Shown here one piece after another: positions 44,755 through 57,025 of a stretch of 64,000 bases of DNA. The notes under the pieces were generated by a model. The model searched no databases. It was given only the letters and a program-made list of their open reading frames with translations, and was not told the DNA's origin. The translations under genes were made by a program, and so were the position numbers. Every line of letters starts with the position of its first letter. Within the stretch, counting starts at the first letter, position 1. Source of the DNA: Asterella californica (taxonomy: Eukaryota; Streptophyta; Marchantiopsida; Marchantiales; Aytoniaceae); NCBI GenBank assembly GCA_036924285.1, contig JAYKYS010000017.1, positions 353,501-417,500 on the forward strand. Direction: 5' to 3'.

Positions 44755-45545
44755 CAATGCCCCCTGGAACGCCCTCTCGGAAAAGACTGGGGGGTCCGGG
44801 AGGTGGCCGTGGTGGCAGATCGACCAACCGTGGTCGACCACGGCTGATCCTCCCTTTACACCCCTTCGCACAGTCGCAGTCAACTAACACAGTCGCATTC
44901 CCTGAAAATTCACGCATTTCCGCACCCTTTCTGCCACCGAATTTTGAGGGAGGCACGGATCGCCACGAAGACGATCCGTGGCCCCAAGACCAGGGCACCC
45001 ACCTCGATCCCGCACGGACTCCTAACCGGCGCGCCCCCCCATGGAGGGGCGACGTCCCTATCCTTCAGGAAGGCACGGATCGCCACCAGGGCGATCCGTG
45101 CCTCGAGGGTAACGGCACGTCCTCCTATGGGGACGCGCCGCATCAAATTAACCCAGGGAGCGCCAGCCAAGGGGCGCGGCCCCACATGTGAGACCACGCC
45201 CCCCCAAATTCCCGGGGCGGCCCCCAAGGGCGGGGCACGAACCCCGGGAGTTTTAACTCCCCGGGCCCAGCCCCCCACCCCGCCCTTCTCGGAAGGGCGG
45301 CGGCGGCGGCCACCTCCCCTTTCCTCGGAGGAGCTCCCAGCTCCTCGGAGCTGGGAAGCTCCTCCTTCGAGGGAGTCAACCCGCGCGGGGTTGACTCCCC
45401 TCGCAGAGGAGGGACTGACAGTCCCTCCCCAACGGGAGGGATACTCCCGTCAAAGGGGAGGGACTGAAAGTCCCTCCCCCACAGGAGGAACAGTCCTCCC
45501 CCGTGGAGTACTCTCCATGAGAGGAGTACTCCCCATGGAAGTATC
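44755..45545 (+). other. GC-rich hairpin island in copia C pol
   Basis: A run of stem-loops with almost no gaps: 44828-44843 (16-bp perfect palindrome), 44954-44980 (9-bp arms), 45071-45103 (14-bp perfect arms, loop accag), 45242-45265, 45281-45299 (8-bp arms), 45327-45365 (17-bp arms with a one-base bulge), 45371-45399 (12-bp perfect arms), 45408-45428, 45432-45450, 45455-45479 (11-bp perfect arms) and 45505-45532. G+C is well above that of the rest of the element. The integrase frame stays open through it from 44944, encoding Pro/Arg/Gly-rich sequence; a second frame continuous with protease ends at TGA 45189-45191 (RPHM*). Copia relatives normally have only a few dozen residues here. Confidence 0.85.
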
Positions 45546-48500
45546 CTCCCACAGGAATGTTCTCTCCGGCATCATTCCCTTAGATGAGATTTTTTCTATA
45601 GATCTTCCAGCAGAAATTTCCGACTCTACAGTAGGCACTCTGCTTTCAGCTCGCCACACACACGGTGATGACTCATCCACTCCTACATGTCTTGCATCTA
45701 CACCTTACATAGTCGATGAGTCCAACACACCTATTTCCACTCTTTACAGATCTGTCACCCGCCTGCGCTTTGCCTATCTTACATTTGTCACTCCTACCGC
45801 CGACCTCTGGCACAGGCGGCTTGGCCACATCAGTCTCACCCGGCTTGACCAACTCCGTCGCCACCAATCTGTTATTGGCCTAAATCTGCCCACTATTCAC
45901 AATTTCACTTGTCCTCCGTGCTTGCATGGCAAGCAAGCCCGCACAAAATTTCCACGTGCCGCCACTACCCGTGCCACCGAAATTCTCGAAATTGTCCACT
46001 CTGACATCAGCGGCCGCATTTCCCCTTGCACTTTTTCCGGCTATGAGTACTTCATGACCATGACCGACGACTACTCCCGTTATACCGTTGTCCGCCTACT
46101 GCACTACAAGAGCGACTGCTTTACAGCATTCAAGGAGTTTCACACTTTTGCCGAGCGTCAGACCGGCAAGAAGCTCAAGACCCTACGCTCTGACAACGGT
46201 GGTGAGTTCCGATCCACCCTCTTTGATGCCTATTGTCAGGAACACGGTATCCAACGTCAGCTGACCGTCCCTGACACTCCTCAGCAAAACGGGGTAGCTG
46301 AGCGTAAAAATCGCACCCTCTTAAACTCTGTCCGCGCCATGATGTTTTCAGCAGGACTAGACAAACAGTTTTTGGGTGAGGCTATCAATCACGCCACTTA
46401 TGTTCTAAATCGTTGCCCCACCAAGGCCATCGATCCTGCCACCACTCCCTTTGAGCTATGGCATGGCCGCAAGCCCACCATCTCACATCTTCGAGTTTTT
46501 GGCTGCACAGCTTTTGCCAACATTATAGAGACTCACCGCTCTAAGTTAGATAGTCACTCCCACGAGTGTCTTCTTCTCGGCTACAGCAGTCAAAGTAAGG
46601 CATACCGTCTCCAACGTAAATCTGACGGTCATACTTTTGTTTCTCGTGATGTTATATTTGATGAGTCTCTCCCTGCATCATCATCACCTCCCAACCCTGC
46701 TCTCACTGCTATCACTGAGGATGAAATTCAGAATGATGTGCATTTTTTCCATCACCATCCTCCTACTTCGGTTCCAGCCCCTAGCCCTTCAGTGGGAGCT
46801 ACTCTTCCCCCTCTGAGTTCGTCTGTTCTGTCTCCTTTTGCACCACCTCCCGCCTTCGGTCCTTCCGTTGGCCCTGGCCCCTGTCATCCTGCAAGCAGTA
46901 GTCTTGTCCCGGGCCCCGTTCCTCCTCTACCCTCAGCAGGATATGGAGGAGGAGGAGTTAGCGGAGGCACATTTCACACACCAACTCAATCTGTGGCCAG
47001 CTCATCCACTAGTAGCCCACAATCCCACAGTCGATATCCGTTCTCAACTTATTCTACCATGAACTTATCTTCTCCAATCCGAACCAGACATAGCACAGAT
47101 GTAGAAAACATGAGCACACTACACCCATGCCTACATCGTTCACCACCACAGTCTCCACCACCGCACTCAAGTGACTTTGAGATGGCATCGTCTCCTCCCA
47201 CTGAGATCCAAGCACCACCACCACTCCGGCGATCAACACGACAGTCCAACCCTCCTAACCGCGATCCAGCTGAAGGTTACGACACAACGACTTTGATCCC
47301 AAAGGCACGAACGAGTAAGAAGCGTGCACTAATGGTGACCTTGAGACCAGTCCCGATGGAGCCCAACTCCTATCAGGAGGCCTTATCATCTCCAGATGCT
47401 GCTCGATGGTCCGAGGCCATCACCGAAGAGCTCAAGTCTCACGAGGAGAACGGTACATGGACACTCACAGATTTACCACATGGACGAAGGCCCATAACCA
47501 ACAAGTGGACCTTCAAGCTGAAGCTAAATTCAGATGGTTCCATCGCCCGATACAAGGTACGGTTGGTGGCCCGAGGATTCACTCAAGTGTATGGGCTCGA
47601 CTACACTGATACCTTCTCCCCTGTGGTCCGTGTGCAATCAGTGCGATTGATACTAGCAATTGCAGCTCAACACAACCTCCACGTCCACCAGATGGATGTG
47701 AAGACAGCATTTCTGAATGGAACGCTGAGTGAAGAAATCTACATGGCAGTCCCTGACGGCATCAACGCCCCAGGAACTGGTAAAGTGTGCAGGCTACTTC
47801 GTACACTTTATGGATTGAAGCAATCTTCTAGAGAATGGTATTTGATCATAGATAAGTTCTTACTTTCTCTCGGGTTCAGTAAGTCAGGAGCTGACGGTAA
47901 CGTATATTACATTCATAAGGATAATCAGTTTGCCATCCTAGCACTCTACGTTGATGATACAATCATAGCAAGCAGCAGCGAAAGATTGCTAACATACATC
48001 AAGAGTAACCTCAGCGCAAGGTTCCAGATGAGTGACATCGGTAACATCCATCATTGCTTGAGTATAGAGATTAACCGAAATCGAGCAGAAGGATGGATCA
48101 GACTCAGTCAAACCTTGTACCTGACCCAAAAGTTATTCCAGTTTGGCTTAGAGAACTGTCAACCTGTCAGTACACCATTGACCCCAAGAGAAAAGTTCTC
48201 AACTGAAGATTGTCCTGCTACTACTGAAGAGAAGGCGCAATGTGCTTCTTATCCATATCAGAGTGCGACAGGCTCCATCAACTGGGCTGCCGTCTGCACT
48301 CGTCCCGATCTAACCTTCAGCATTAGTGTATTATCTCAATACATGGCTAACCCAGGACTAAAACACATCACCGCCATAAAGCGCACATTTCGCTATATCA
48401 AAGGTACTTTAGACCAATACTTAGAATACAAGTACTCGCCTCAACCAATTTCTCTATTTGGCTACACTGATGCTGACTGGGGAGGTCACATCGAGTCACG

Positions 48501-48918
48501 ACGTTCAACATCTGGAAATTGCTTCATCTATTCACAAGGAGCAATCAGTTGGTCGTCGAAGAGACAAAAATCTGTTGCACTATCGAGTACTGAAGCTGAG
48601 TATATGGCACTCAGCACATGTTCATCAGAAGCAATGTGGCTTCGACAACTCTTAGCTGATATTGGTTTAGCTGAGAATGAGGCAACTACTTTGTATTGTG
48701 ATAACCAGAGTGCAATAGTACTCGTAGAATCGTCCAAGTTTCATGACAGGACGAAACACATAGATATTCGGTACCACTTCATTAAGGATCAAGTTGCATC
48801 CAAGACAATTGAAGTGAAGTATTGCCCTACTCAGGAGATGGTAGCGGATATCCTAACTAAGGGCCTACCAGCTCCCAAGTTAGATTACCTTCTACCAAGA
48901 CTAGGATTGAAAGTTTAG
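45530..48918 (+). CDS. copia C pol: integrase, reverse transcriptase, RNase H
   Basis: A continuous frame to TAG 48916-48918; it is open from 44944 through the GC island with no certain start, since translation would come from gag. The pre-integrase zinc region has LWHRRLGHIS...CPPCLHGKQ near 45806-45930. The integrase core has HSDISG, RSDNGGEF and NGVAERKNRTL (D, D, E) at about 45995-46310. A Pro/Ser linker follows to about 47210. RT has QMDVKTAFLNG, LYGLKQSSREW and the catalytic ALYVDDTI near 47940. RNase H has YTDADWGG, STEAEYMAL, CDNQSAI and ADILTKGLP. W to L in FLGEAI is the only visible odd change in a conserved block. It would copy and insert the element; all catalytic residues I checked are present, but it cannot be made normally because gag upstream is broken. 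Confidence 0.93.
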
Positions 48919-48947
48919 ATCTACAACAACTAGTCGCTGAGTGGGAG

Positions 48948-49152
48948 TGTTAGAACTTAATGTATAGTATGAACATAACATACAGCAACTAGTTCATACC
49001 TTTTGGGCTCATGCCCTTTCGCAGGCTTTGCCTGCCCTTGTACCAAAGTATAAGTACATGGCCTTTGGGCCTCCTACCTCATTATTCATTTCAGTAAACA
49101 AGCTTACACATACTTGGTCTCTCACATTGATCCTCTCTCTCCTTTTCCTATA
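48948..49152 (+). repeat. 3' LTR of copia C
   Basis: It follows the purine tract tgagtgggag (48938-48947). It has two differences from the 5' LTR and is followed by the target duplication cgaga at 49153-49157. Confidence 0.95.
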
Positions 49153-49157
49153 CGAGA

Positions 49158-50736
49158 AGGAGAAGCACAGTGACTTGCAGTCGTCGGCCTGCCGGATGCG
49201 GGGCCTGTACAGAAGATCAGATTCAGCACTGCAAAAAAGAAGGCAGAACAGAAGGGACGGAAAAGAAAAGAAAAGAAGAACGTACGTTCGAAGCCTCTAC
49301 TGCAACCCAAATTTCTTCCCAACACGCTGCAAACAGACATATAGTCCGAAAGTGCATCCACGTCATCAAAGTTTAGAACTGTTCTAGTGCGAACAGCGGG
49401 AGAGGCAGCAAGAATATACTCTTCCTCCTGCGTAATGTTAGCATCGGGGTGCTCCACGGTGAAGTAACGTGCTCGTGTTTGAGCGAAGAAAATGTTGTCT
49501 ATGTCTGCAATGATGACAGTCTCAGGACATATTATAGACTTCCACAGGAAATCACTCCACGCTTTCTGTATCCCACAGGTCATAAGCCATCTGCAAGACG
49601 GTGCATATTTCCCAGATCGTATCATCGATCTCAAACAAGTTCTAAGCGTTGTACCTAAAGGATGGACACTACGATACTTATTAAATTACAACGCTCGCTG
49701 GAGGATATTCGTGTAGTTCAGCTCAACTCTGTTTTTGTATCTGCAGCACCAAACAACGTGAACAACTCTTCCCCGTCTTGCAGCATGGAGTCCGTGATGT
49801 TTTTCATCGCTGACTCCACCGACCTGTCAGTGCCCTTTCATCCCAATACACAGAGTAGACATTGTTTTACCTGTACAGTGCTGGTGACGTGAAGTGAGAT
49901 AACTCCCTGTATGTGGAGATGCAGCAACGTTCCACCCCTCTCGACAAATAATAAACCACTCGTACATTCATTATCTAGAAAGAGACACAAAGGTGGGCAG
50001 TTGCACATATCCAGATCTCCCCCTGTACAATTGATATTAGAGACATTTCAACTAAGTGCTTACAACGAAAAGAGAAAACAGTCGAGTTCACGTCCTGGCA
50101 AATACAGTGCACACAGTTCAAACGATACACCGCAGAGATAGTGGGCTTGAGAAGATGATCATGAGGAGACTGTAAGAACTTGGGATAAGAGAAAAGAAAG
50201 GACCTCGCATCACGAAGCACCAACCAACTCCCTTCAGTCTGCACGCAATGAAACGGCATGATTAGTGCCTGAAGACAACAACTTTTTGTACAGAAAGAAA
50301 TGGAAATTAAAACGAAGTCCAAGGCTGGAATGAGAAATTCCGGAGGGATGGCAGTGAAGTGAAACTGTAGGTAAATATATGCACGAAGTTTATATAGCTC
50401 ATTGTCAGCGAAAGGAACGCAACTTGGAGAATAAACAAGGTGTGGCGGTATACTCTGTGGTCTTGGAAAGCGGTCAATTATACAAACCGGTTCGTGATTA
50501 CAGACAGCTTCGATATGATGAAAGCAATCGTGCAAAATGAGGCGGATGGGTGAAGAAATCGTGTCAGATGAGACAGATGTATCCCTAGAGTTCGATGCGT
50601 GAGAAGGAGGCGGAGTGGCAGGTATACATTCTAGAACATCGTCGTCAGATTCGGCTTCAACACTTTCTACAGCTTCATCAGATTCAGCTTCAACACTTTC
50701 TACAGCTCCTGTCTTCGGCTTCTGCTCTTGGGACAT
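49158..50736 (-). CDS. candidate spliced cellular gene, function unknown
   Basis: On the minus strand an ATG at 50734-50736 opens MSQEQKPKTGAVESVEAESD, with an acidic 10-residue tandem repeat AVESVEAESD coded by a 30-bp DNA repeat at 50648-50707. Ser/Pro-rich sequence and then a folded-looking segment follow (SPIRLILHDCFHHIEAV, LYKLRAYIYLQFHFTAI). The frame stays open to 49975, but later parts look like alternating exons and introns, with acceptor-like tgcgtgcag near 50242 and ttcttacag near 50172. Further coding-like blocks are NLFEIDDTIWEICTVLQMAYD near 49565-49635 and ITQEEEYILAASPAV near 49400-49450. The later part is faintly cyclin-box-like, but I do not claim the family. Copia C lies just beyond its 3' side and may have cut it. 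Confidence 0.35.
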
Positions 50737-51097
50737 TTTGAAAACATACAAAAAGAACACAACGAAAGCGTAGTACTTAGATTCTGAAGATAATACCGTG
50801 CCATTCTACGATAAAGAACATGGCGAACCGTAAAAGCGGCATGCCATAGCAGCGAACCGTAAAAGCTGCATGTGCGTGGTGGCCTGCCGCGCTGGAACAT
50901 TCCAATTGCTACGACGGCATCCACCTCGTTTTTCCTTCGAATCCTTACACATAAACACAGTGTACATTACGTAGTTGGAGCAAATGTAATGATGACAACG
51001 CTCGTCTCGTTTCTGTCTTCTCTGAGGTCCGCATGAAATCTTCACGTGCATCGATCCACTCCGTTCCGGTCATGAAATGAATCGTCCAAGGGCAGCA
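50737..51097. other. spacer upstream of candidate gene, up to gypsy D
   Basis: No coding feature. A 23-bp block around agcggcatgccatagcagcg is followed by a similar aaccgtaaaagc repeat (gaaccgtaaaagcggcatg at 50825 and gaaccgtaaaagctgcatg at 50854). It could contain the promoter of the minus-strand candidate gene. Confidence 0.3.
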
Positions 51098-52170
51098 TGT
51101 CGTGCCCCTCATTCTCAAGATCGGGCGTAGACGCGAACAACAGAATCCTAGCGGACTTGCGCTAGGTTGTGAACGCTGCGAGTAGGACTTAACAGAACCA
51201 AGGTTGGAACCTTGGGTTAAGACATAAGGGTCTACCCCAAGAGGGCCCCAGACGAACGCTGACCTAAGGGGGCGAGTCTGGTAACGGGCTGAAACATGAG
51301 TCTCAGACATAGGTCTGAGATGTGAGACCGAGACGTGGGGTCCGAGACGCAGACGAACCACAGGGTTCGACTCTGGGTCTGGACCACATGTTTCCGGAAA
51401 ATGGCTAAGTGTTGGAGCTCCAGGGCTACGTTTTGGGTCGTGGACGGAGCTCCACGTAAGATCTCGAGGCGAATGAGGTATCATTGGAAAGGTCTCGTCG
51501 AGAGCTTTCCAGTGATATATAACACTCCTCAATCTGACCTCCGAGCTGGAAGTTATGGCCGAATCACAATCGGGTTGTGGTATAATTTTCAGGGACCAAA
51601 GAGGAGGGCGGGGCCGCCGATCCCCAGAAGTATATATGAGGGGGGCTCGATGCCTGGGTGGGCCAGGACGAGTCACCCGACCCCATGGTTTGGCGGGCGG
51701 ACTATGGGGGCATGAAGTGATGGCTGGACCGGTTCCAAGGCACGTTCCGATCCAGACTTGTACGTCTGGACTTAGGAACGATGCAAGGGCTTGGGCAAGA
51801 CTAGGGAACGAGTCGGCGGGTTAGACCACCGTTCGGGAGCCTAGACCCAGATGGACATCACGGGCGGTTGGGCCGCTAGGTGTGCTGGAGGCACCGTTTA
51901 GGACCCTGGACTTTATGGGAAGTACGCCCCAAGTCATCTTGTGACTTGCTCATGTTTGGGACCGACTTAGGCGGATCTAAGTCGGAACTTAGGATTGCAG
52001 AGCTTGATGATTAAGGAGACGGTCCGGCTCCGGTCCGGACCAACCAGAACTAAGGTAAGTGGTGCATGGACGCTAACTTGTGATTGTGTTTGCAGGTTAG
52101 TGGTGTAAAGTTTATGACCTACTGAGCTAGAGCTTCCGCTGACGCAACAAGGCGATAGGTGCGCGATAAG
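51098..52170 (+). repeat. 5' LTR of gypsy D (about 1.07 kb)
   Basis: It starts TGTCGTGCCCCTCATTC; the first 50 bases recur at 57026 with a few changes. It ends next to the PBS at 52171, with the exact last base uncertain (...gtgcgcgataag). The TATA-like gtatatatgaggggggctcg at 51630 is the likely promoter. Internal inverted duplications of ccgagacg/gtctgaga type occur near 51295-51350. Confidence 0.85.
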
Positions 52171-52182
52171 TGGTATCAGAGC
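52171..52182 (+). promoter_or_regulatory. PBS of gypsy D, initiator tRNA-Met
   Basis: TGGTATCAGAGC, identical to the copia PBS, at the inner LTR edge. Confidence 0.9.
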
Positions 52183-52289
52183 TAACGCTTCGGTGAGCGA
52201 GAACTTGAGGTAGCGGCTGAAGGCTGGACGCTTGAGGAGGGACGCGAGACACGAAGCGGATCAGCATTTCTAGGTGAACACTTGGAGCG

Positions 52290-55200
52290 ATGGCCGACGT
52301 CGGACAGAGTTCCAGGAGGAAGATTAAGAAACGAGGAGTGGCGGCTGACACCGTGACCAGATCGACTCGAGCTAGCCCCGAGGCACAGTCAGGGGACGAT
52401 AACCGACAACCTTCACCCCAACGTCAAAGAAGCCCAGTTCCAGCTGTGGCACCGCTGCAGCAAGATGGAGTCTTGCCAACGGTGCCCAACGATGCAGGCG
52501 CGGGAAGTCAAGGAGCCTTGTATGCAGAACTCATCAAAATGATGAAGACCATGTAGGAAGGTATGACCTCCAGGGATAAACGTATCGCTGAGCTTGAGGC
52601 AGGCCAAGGAAGTTCCTCGTCTACCAAAAAGCTTTGTAAGACGAATTTGCCGACTCCGTTTACAGGTATAGGACGGGCTCGCAAGGTTAAGGATTTCTTA
52701 ACCGAGTTAGACCTATACTTTGAAGCGCATCAGGCTCAGGAGTAAGACAAAGTGAGAGCGGCGGTTACGTTCCTGAAGGACCATGCGCTTCTCTGGTGGA
52801 CCGCATACAGGGATGAGCATGCCTTGGCCGTCTCGGCGCTTGGTTGGAAAGAGTTCAAGATGTTGCTCGCGGGACGATTCACTCCGGAGTATCAAAGGAT
52901 TCGGGATGGTGTCGAGCTAGTAAGGCTAAAGCAGACAGGGACCTTAAGTGCTTATGTGCGCGAGTTCAGTGCCAAGCTGGATTCGTTCTCCAAGTGGACT
53001 GAGGAGACCAAAATATGTATATTCATTGGAGGACTCAAGTCTGCCTCGGAGAAGGCTCTCTTTCGGATGCCGGAGCTACCATCGACAAGTGCCGAGCTTT
53101 TGAAGCTAGCGGAGCGAATTGGAGACGACGAAGTCCAGCAACAGAAACCTTTTGAACCACGCAGCACGGACAAGTTCCAGAAGAAGAACAAGGGCTTCAA
53201 GCGACAGTGGGATGGGGGTGAGAAGGATCGGAAGGATACTTCTGCCCCGGCAGCAAAGCGGCAGCAAACAGGAGTAAAACCTAAGGGGCAAACACCTCAG
53301 AAGGACAATGGCGCTAAGTTTACTTGCTACAACTGTGGCGAGGCGGGTCATATTGCTAATGGGTGTACGAAACCTAAGGTTAGTAACTGTAGCATGAATG
53401 CATTTGTTGCAAAGGACTTGTTGGAGGGCCAGATGACTGTGACCTTGAGAAACACGAAGAAGACACCGGGATTGATGTTTCTACAAGCCAACGTTGCTAA
53501 CCGTGATGTTACTTTTCTTGTGGACAGAGGAGCGACTCACTCCTTCATAAGTCCAAAGTTGGTGAAGAAGTTGGGCTTGTCTACCTCCAAGGAAGACAAG
53601 CCTATTCAGGTGCGCTTTGCCAAGGGCAAGACGTACCAAACTTCTGAAGTGGCCTTGGACGTATGATTTGCATGTGGGAAGTTGGAGTTCACAGAGAACT
53701 TCACGGTGTGCGAGATGGATGATATCCATGCGGTTTTGGAGAACACTTTCTTGGACAGGTTTGAAGTGGAACTTAGGCGGAAACCTTTAAGGTTAAACGT
53801 TAGAGTTAAAAGGCGGAAGCTGGGAGTGAGGTTGATCCGAAAGGCGCGGAAGATTGATGACTTTGCCGTGAATTTGATCAAAGGCAAACAGATGGACTTC
53901 AACGACGGGGTCATGTGTTTGATGCGGGTTGCAGATTTGATGGCGGGTGATAGGCAAGAGGAAACATCAGGAGACGCGACTAAACTTCAGAAGGTGCTTC
54001 GCAAAGTGATTAAGGAGTTTGAGGATGTCTTGACGGATGAGTTACCTGCTGAGTTATCTCCAAGGCGGGTGGTGGATCACAAGATCGAGGTCTTGCCAGG
54101 ATCGGAACCACCTTCCAAAGCCCCTTACCGAGTCAATCAGGTGGAACTCCTTGAGTTGAAAAGACAACTCGGTGAGCTATTAGCGCGGGGATATATTCGA
54201 ACCAGCAAGTCACCTTATGGAGCCCCAGTTCTTTTTGCAAAGAAGAAGGATGGGAAGTTACGACTCACCGTAGATTATCGTGCACTCAATAAGGTGACGG
54301 TGAAGAATAATTATCCTCTGCCAAGGATAGACGACCTCTTTGATAGGTTAGCGGGCGCAAAGTACTTCAGCAGGATAGACTTGAAGTCAAGATATTACCA
54401 AATCCGGATAGCTAACCCCGATGTTGAGAAGACCGCTTGTCGAACCAGATACGGATCGTTTGAATTCGTGGTGATGCCATTTGGACTCTGCAACGCCCCT
54501 TCGACGTTCACTACATTGATGAACACAATTTTTCGCGAGGAGATGGATGAGTTTGTCATCGTTTACATCGACGACATCTTGATCTACTCCAAAACCTTGG
54601 AGTCGCACGCGGAGCAGCTAAGGGTGGTGTTGACGAAGCTGCGGGAGCATAAGCTTTTTGCCAACATTGACAAGAGTGAGTTTGGTTTGGAGCAGCATTA
54701 ACTTCTTGAGACATGTCATTAGTGCAGAAGGAGTCGGCCCGGATATGCAGAAGGTGGACGCGATTGTGACTTGGGAGCCTCCGACTACAGTGAAGAGGAT
54801 GCGGCGATTCTTAGGATTGGCGCAGTTCTACCGCAAGTATGTGAAGGGATTTTCAAAGATCGCGAAGCCGCTGACGGACTGGACGGGCAAAGACGCACAG
54901 GTAAGTTGGACCAAGGAGGTGGATGATGCGTTTCAGACGATCAAAGCTATTTTGTCAAAGGCGCTAGTATTGAAGCTGCCGGAGTTTGACAAACCATTCG
55001 AGGTGCACACGGACGCGAGCGACTATGCGATTGACGGAGTGTTGGTGCAGGATGGAAAACTTGTAGCATACGAAAGCAAGAAGTTATCTGGGACAGAGAG
55101 TCGATGGCCGACTCACGAGAAGGAGCTGTTTGCGGTGGTCCATTGCTTGAGGAAATGGCGGCATTACTTAGGACTTCAAAAGACCCAAGTGTATACTGAT

Positions 55201-56739
55201 AACATCTCGCTCAAGTACTTTGAGACACAAGATCGGGTGACGCCAAAGCAACTACGGTGGCATGATACCTTGGCGCTCATGCATGTGGAATTAATCCACA
55301 AAGCGGGAAAGGACAATGTGGTTCCTGACGCCTTGAGTCGCAAGGAGGAATATCTTCCATCATCAACACAGATTTTGCGAGCTATGTATCCTAAGGAGTC
55401 AGATTTGGAGAGACGAATACGTGAAGGTTACATGGGCGATGACCAAGCGAAGGAATATTTGGAACAGCTCAAGCGAGGAGTGAAGTTGCAGAATATGCAG
55501 CTAAGACATGGTTTACTCATGTTCAAACAAAGTCGGGTTTATGTGGGACAAGGAAAACTTAGGACCAAGTTGTTAAAAGAATCTCACGATGTGCCCTTAT
55601 CAGGTCATAAAGGAGAAAAGTCCACTTTAGCAGTAATCGCTAAGAATTCTTATTGGCCCCACATGAAAGACAACGTTGCCCACTTTGTGAAAACATGTGT
55701 AACCTGTCAAGCTAACCGCGTTTCTTATGAGAAGAAACAAGGGTTGCTTCATCCTTTGCCGATTCCAGCCAGACCTTGGGAAAGCATTATCATGGACTTC
55801 ATTACCTCTCTGCCTGACTCGAATGGATACAATGCGATTTTTGTGATAGTTGATCAGTTTAGCAAACTAGCGAAGTTTGCCCCGACCTTGGATACTGCAA
55901 CAGCATTCACGACTTCTTGGTTGTTCCTAGATACTTGGTGGCGTTCACATGGATTACCTCGGAGTATTATTTCAGATAGAGACTCTAAGTTCACAAGTGC
56001 CTTTTGGAAACACTTGTTCCAAAAATTGGGGACTAAGTTAAAATTTAGTACCGCCTTTCATCCGGAAACAGATGGGCAAACGGAACGAGTTAACTCGGTT
56101 CTGAATCAATACTTGAGGAATTGTGTGAGCGCGGACCAAAGTGATTGGGCAAAGTGGCTCAGTCTTGCGGAGTATTGCTACAATTCCACGAAGCATTCGA
56201 CAACCGGCGAATCGCCTTTCTTGCTGGCTTACGGACGTGAGCCAGAAGGGCCTCTTGACTTGACTCTTGCAGGGAGTTCTACATCGGCACGACCAAGAAC
56301 ACGGCAAACATCAGCTGAAGAGTTGGTGGCGGCAATGCAGCGGCGCGAGGAGCAAGTAAAGAGCAACCTCGAGAAGACACAGCAACGGTACACGAAGCAG
56401 GTAAACAAGCATCGGCGACAAGTGAAGTTTCAAGTGGGTGAAGAAGTATGGTTAAGTGCGAAAAACTTCACACTTCCGAAGGATATATCGGCGAAGTTCT
56501 CATCAAAGTTCGCGGGACCTTTTACCATTGTCAAGAATCCGCATGAAGATGTCTATACATTAGACCTTCCTCGTGAGTGGCAGTTGCATCCGACTTTCCA
56601 TGTTTCTTTATTAAAGAAATACTTCAAGGATGATTTGCGGCCGGAGCGCAAACAGATTCTCAAGCCTCAACCTGATGTAGTCGCGCGTCTAAGTCAAATC
56701 AGATTGCGACCGGAAAGGGAGTTTCGGGGGACCTTGTAA
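52290..56739 (+). pseudogene. gypsy D gag-pol polyprotein gene
   Basis: A single frame from ATG 52290 is broken by TAG 52554-52556, TAA 52743-52745 and TGA 53664-53666. An extra base near 54697 then shifts it into the frame that ends at 56739. Gag has FLKDHALLWWTAYRDE, RFTPEYQRIRDG and the zinc knuckle CYNCGEAGHIANGC. The protease has FLVDRGATHSFIS: D-R-G where D-S-G is normal, so it is probably dead. RT has [31 protein letters not shown] and the catalytic [13 protein letters not shown]. RNase H has VHTDASDYAI, THEKELFAVV and VYTDNISLKY. Integrase has H-x6-H...CVTC and DDE residues in MDFITSLP, SDRDSKFTS and DGQTERVNS. The C-terminal module has KFAGPFTIV and LHPTFHVSLLKKY; no chromodomain follows. 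Confidence 0.92.
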
Positions 56740-57025
56740 GTAGGTGTGAATACTTATAGTTAGCAAGTTAGAGTCTTAAGTAGAATGTTTAGAAATTGTC
56801 AACTAGTTTTGTTTAGGATAAGTCAAAAAGGTAAGGCTTTCCCTCAGCTAGTTGAAATTTTCTAAGTGTTCTAGCGACAACTTAAGACTCAAGCCAAGAA
56901 GGGAATTGCGGGTTAGCTACCAGAACGCAATTTTGACGCCAAGGGGTTGGCTACCCATTTTGAACTTGGTGTTAACTTAAAGGATCATTGTTGATGAGGG
57001 CATCAACCTCCAAAGTGGGGGTGAG

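Larger units (their letters stand above)
43031..49152 (+). mobile_element. complete copia element C
   Basis: LTRs 43031-43235 and 48948-49152 (205 bp each) differ at two positions (ttcagacc/ttcatacc and tacctgg/tacatgg). The target duplication cgaga is perfect at 43026-43030 and 49153-49157. The interior carries the PBS (43236-43247), gag from 43415, protease, the GC-rich island (about 44760-45540), integrase, RT and RNase H, and a polypurine tract tgagtgggag before the 3' LTR. Total length is 6122 bp. It is the youngest-looking and most complete retroelement in the window, but gag has a stop and two indels and the protease active site is changed, so it could move only with proteins supplied by another copy. 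Confidence 0.96.

Noticed and set aside
44755..45545. CRISPR array or bacterial REP-type sequence
   Set aside because: The repeated stems differ from one another and lack constant repeat/spacer length, and the island sits inside a eukaryotic retrotransposon gene.
49975..50160. End of the 261-codon minus-strand frame as a continuous protein
   Set aside because: The later part is Cys/Ser/Phe-rich and contains splice-like signals; reading straight through introns is more likely than a single exon.
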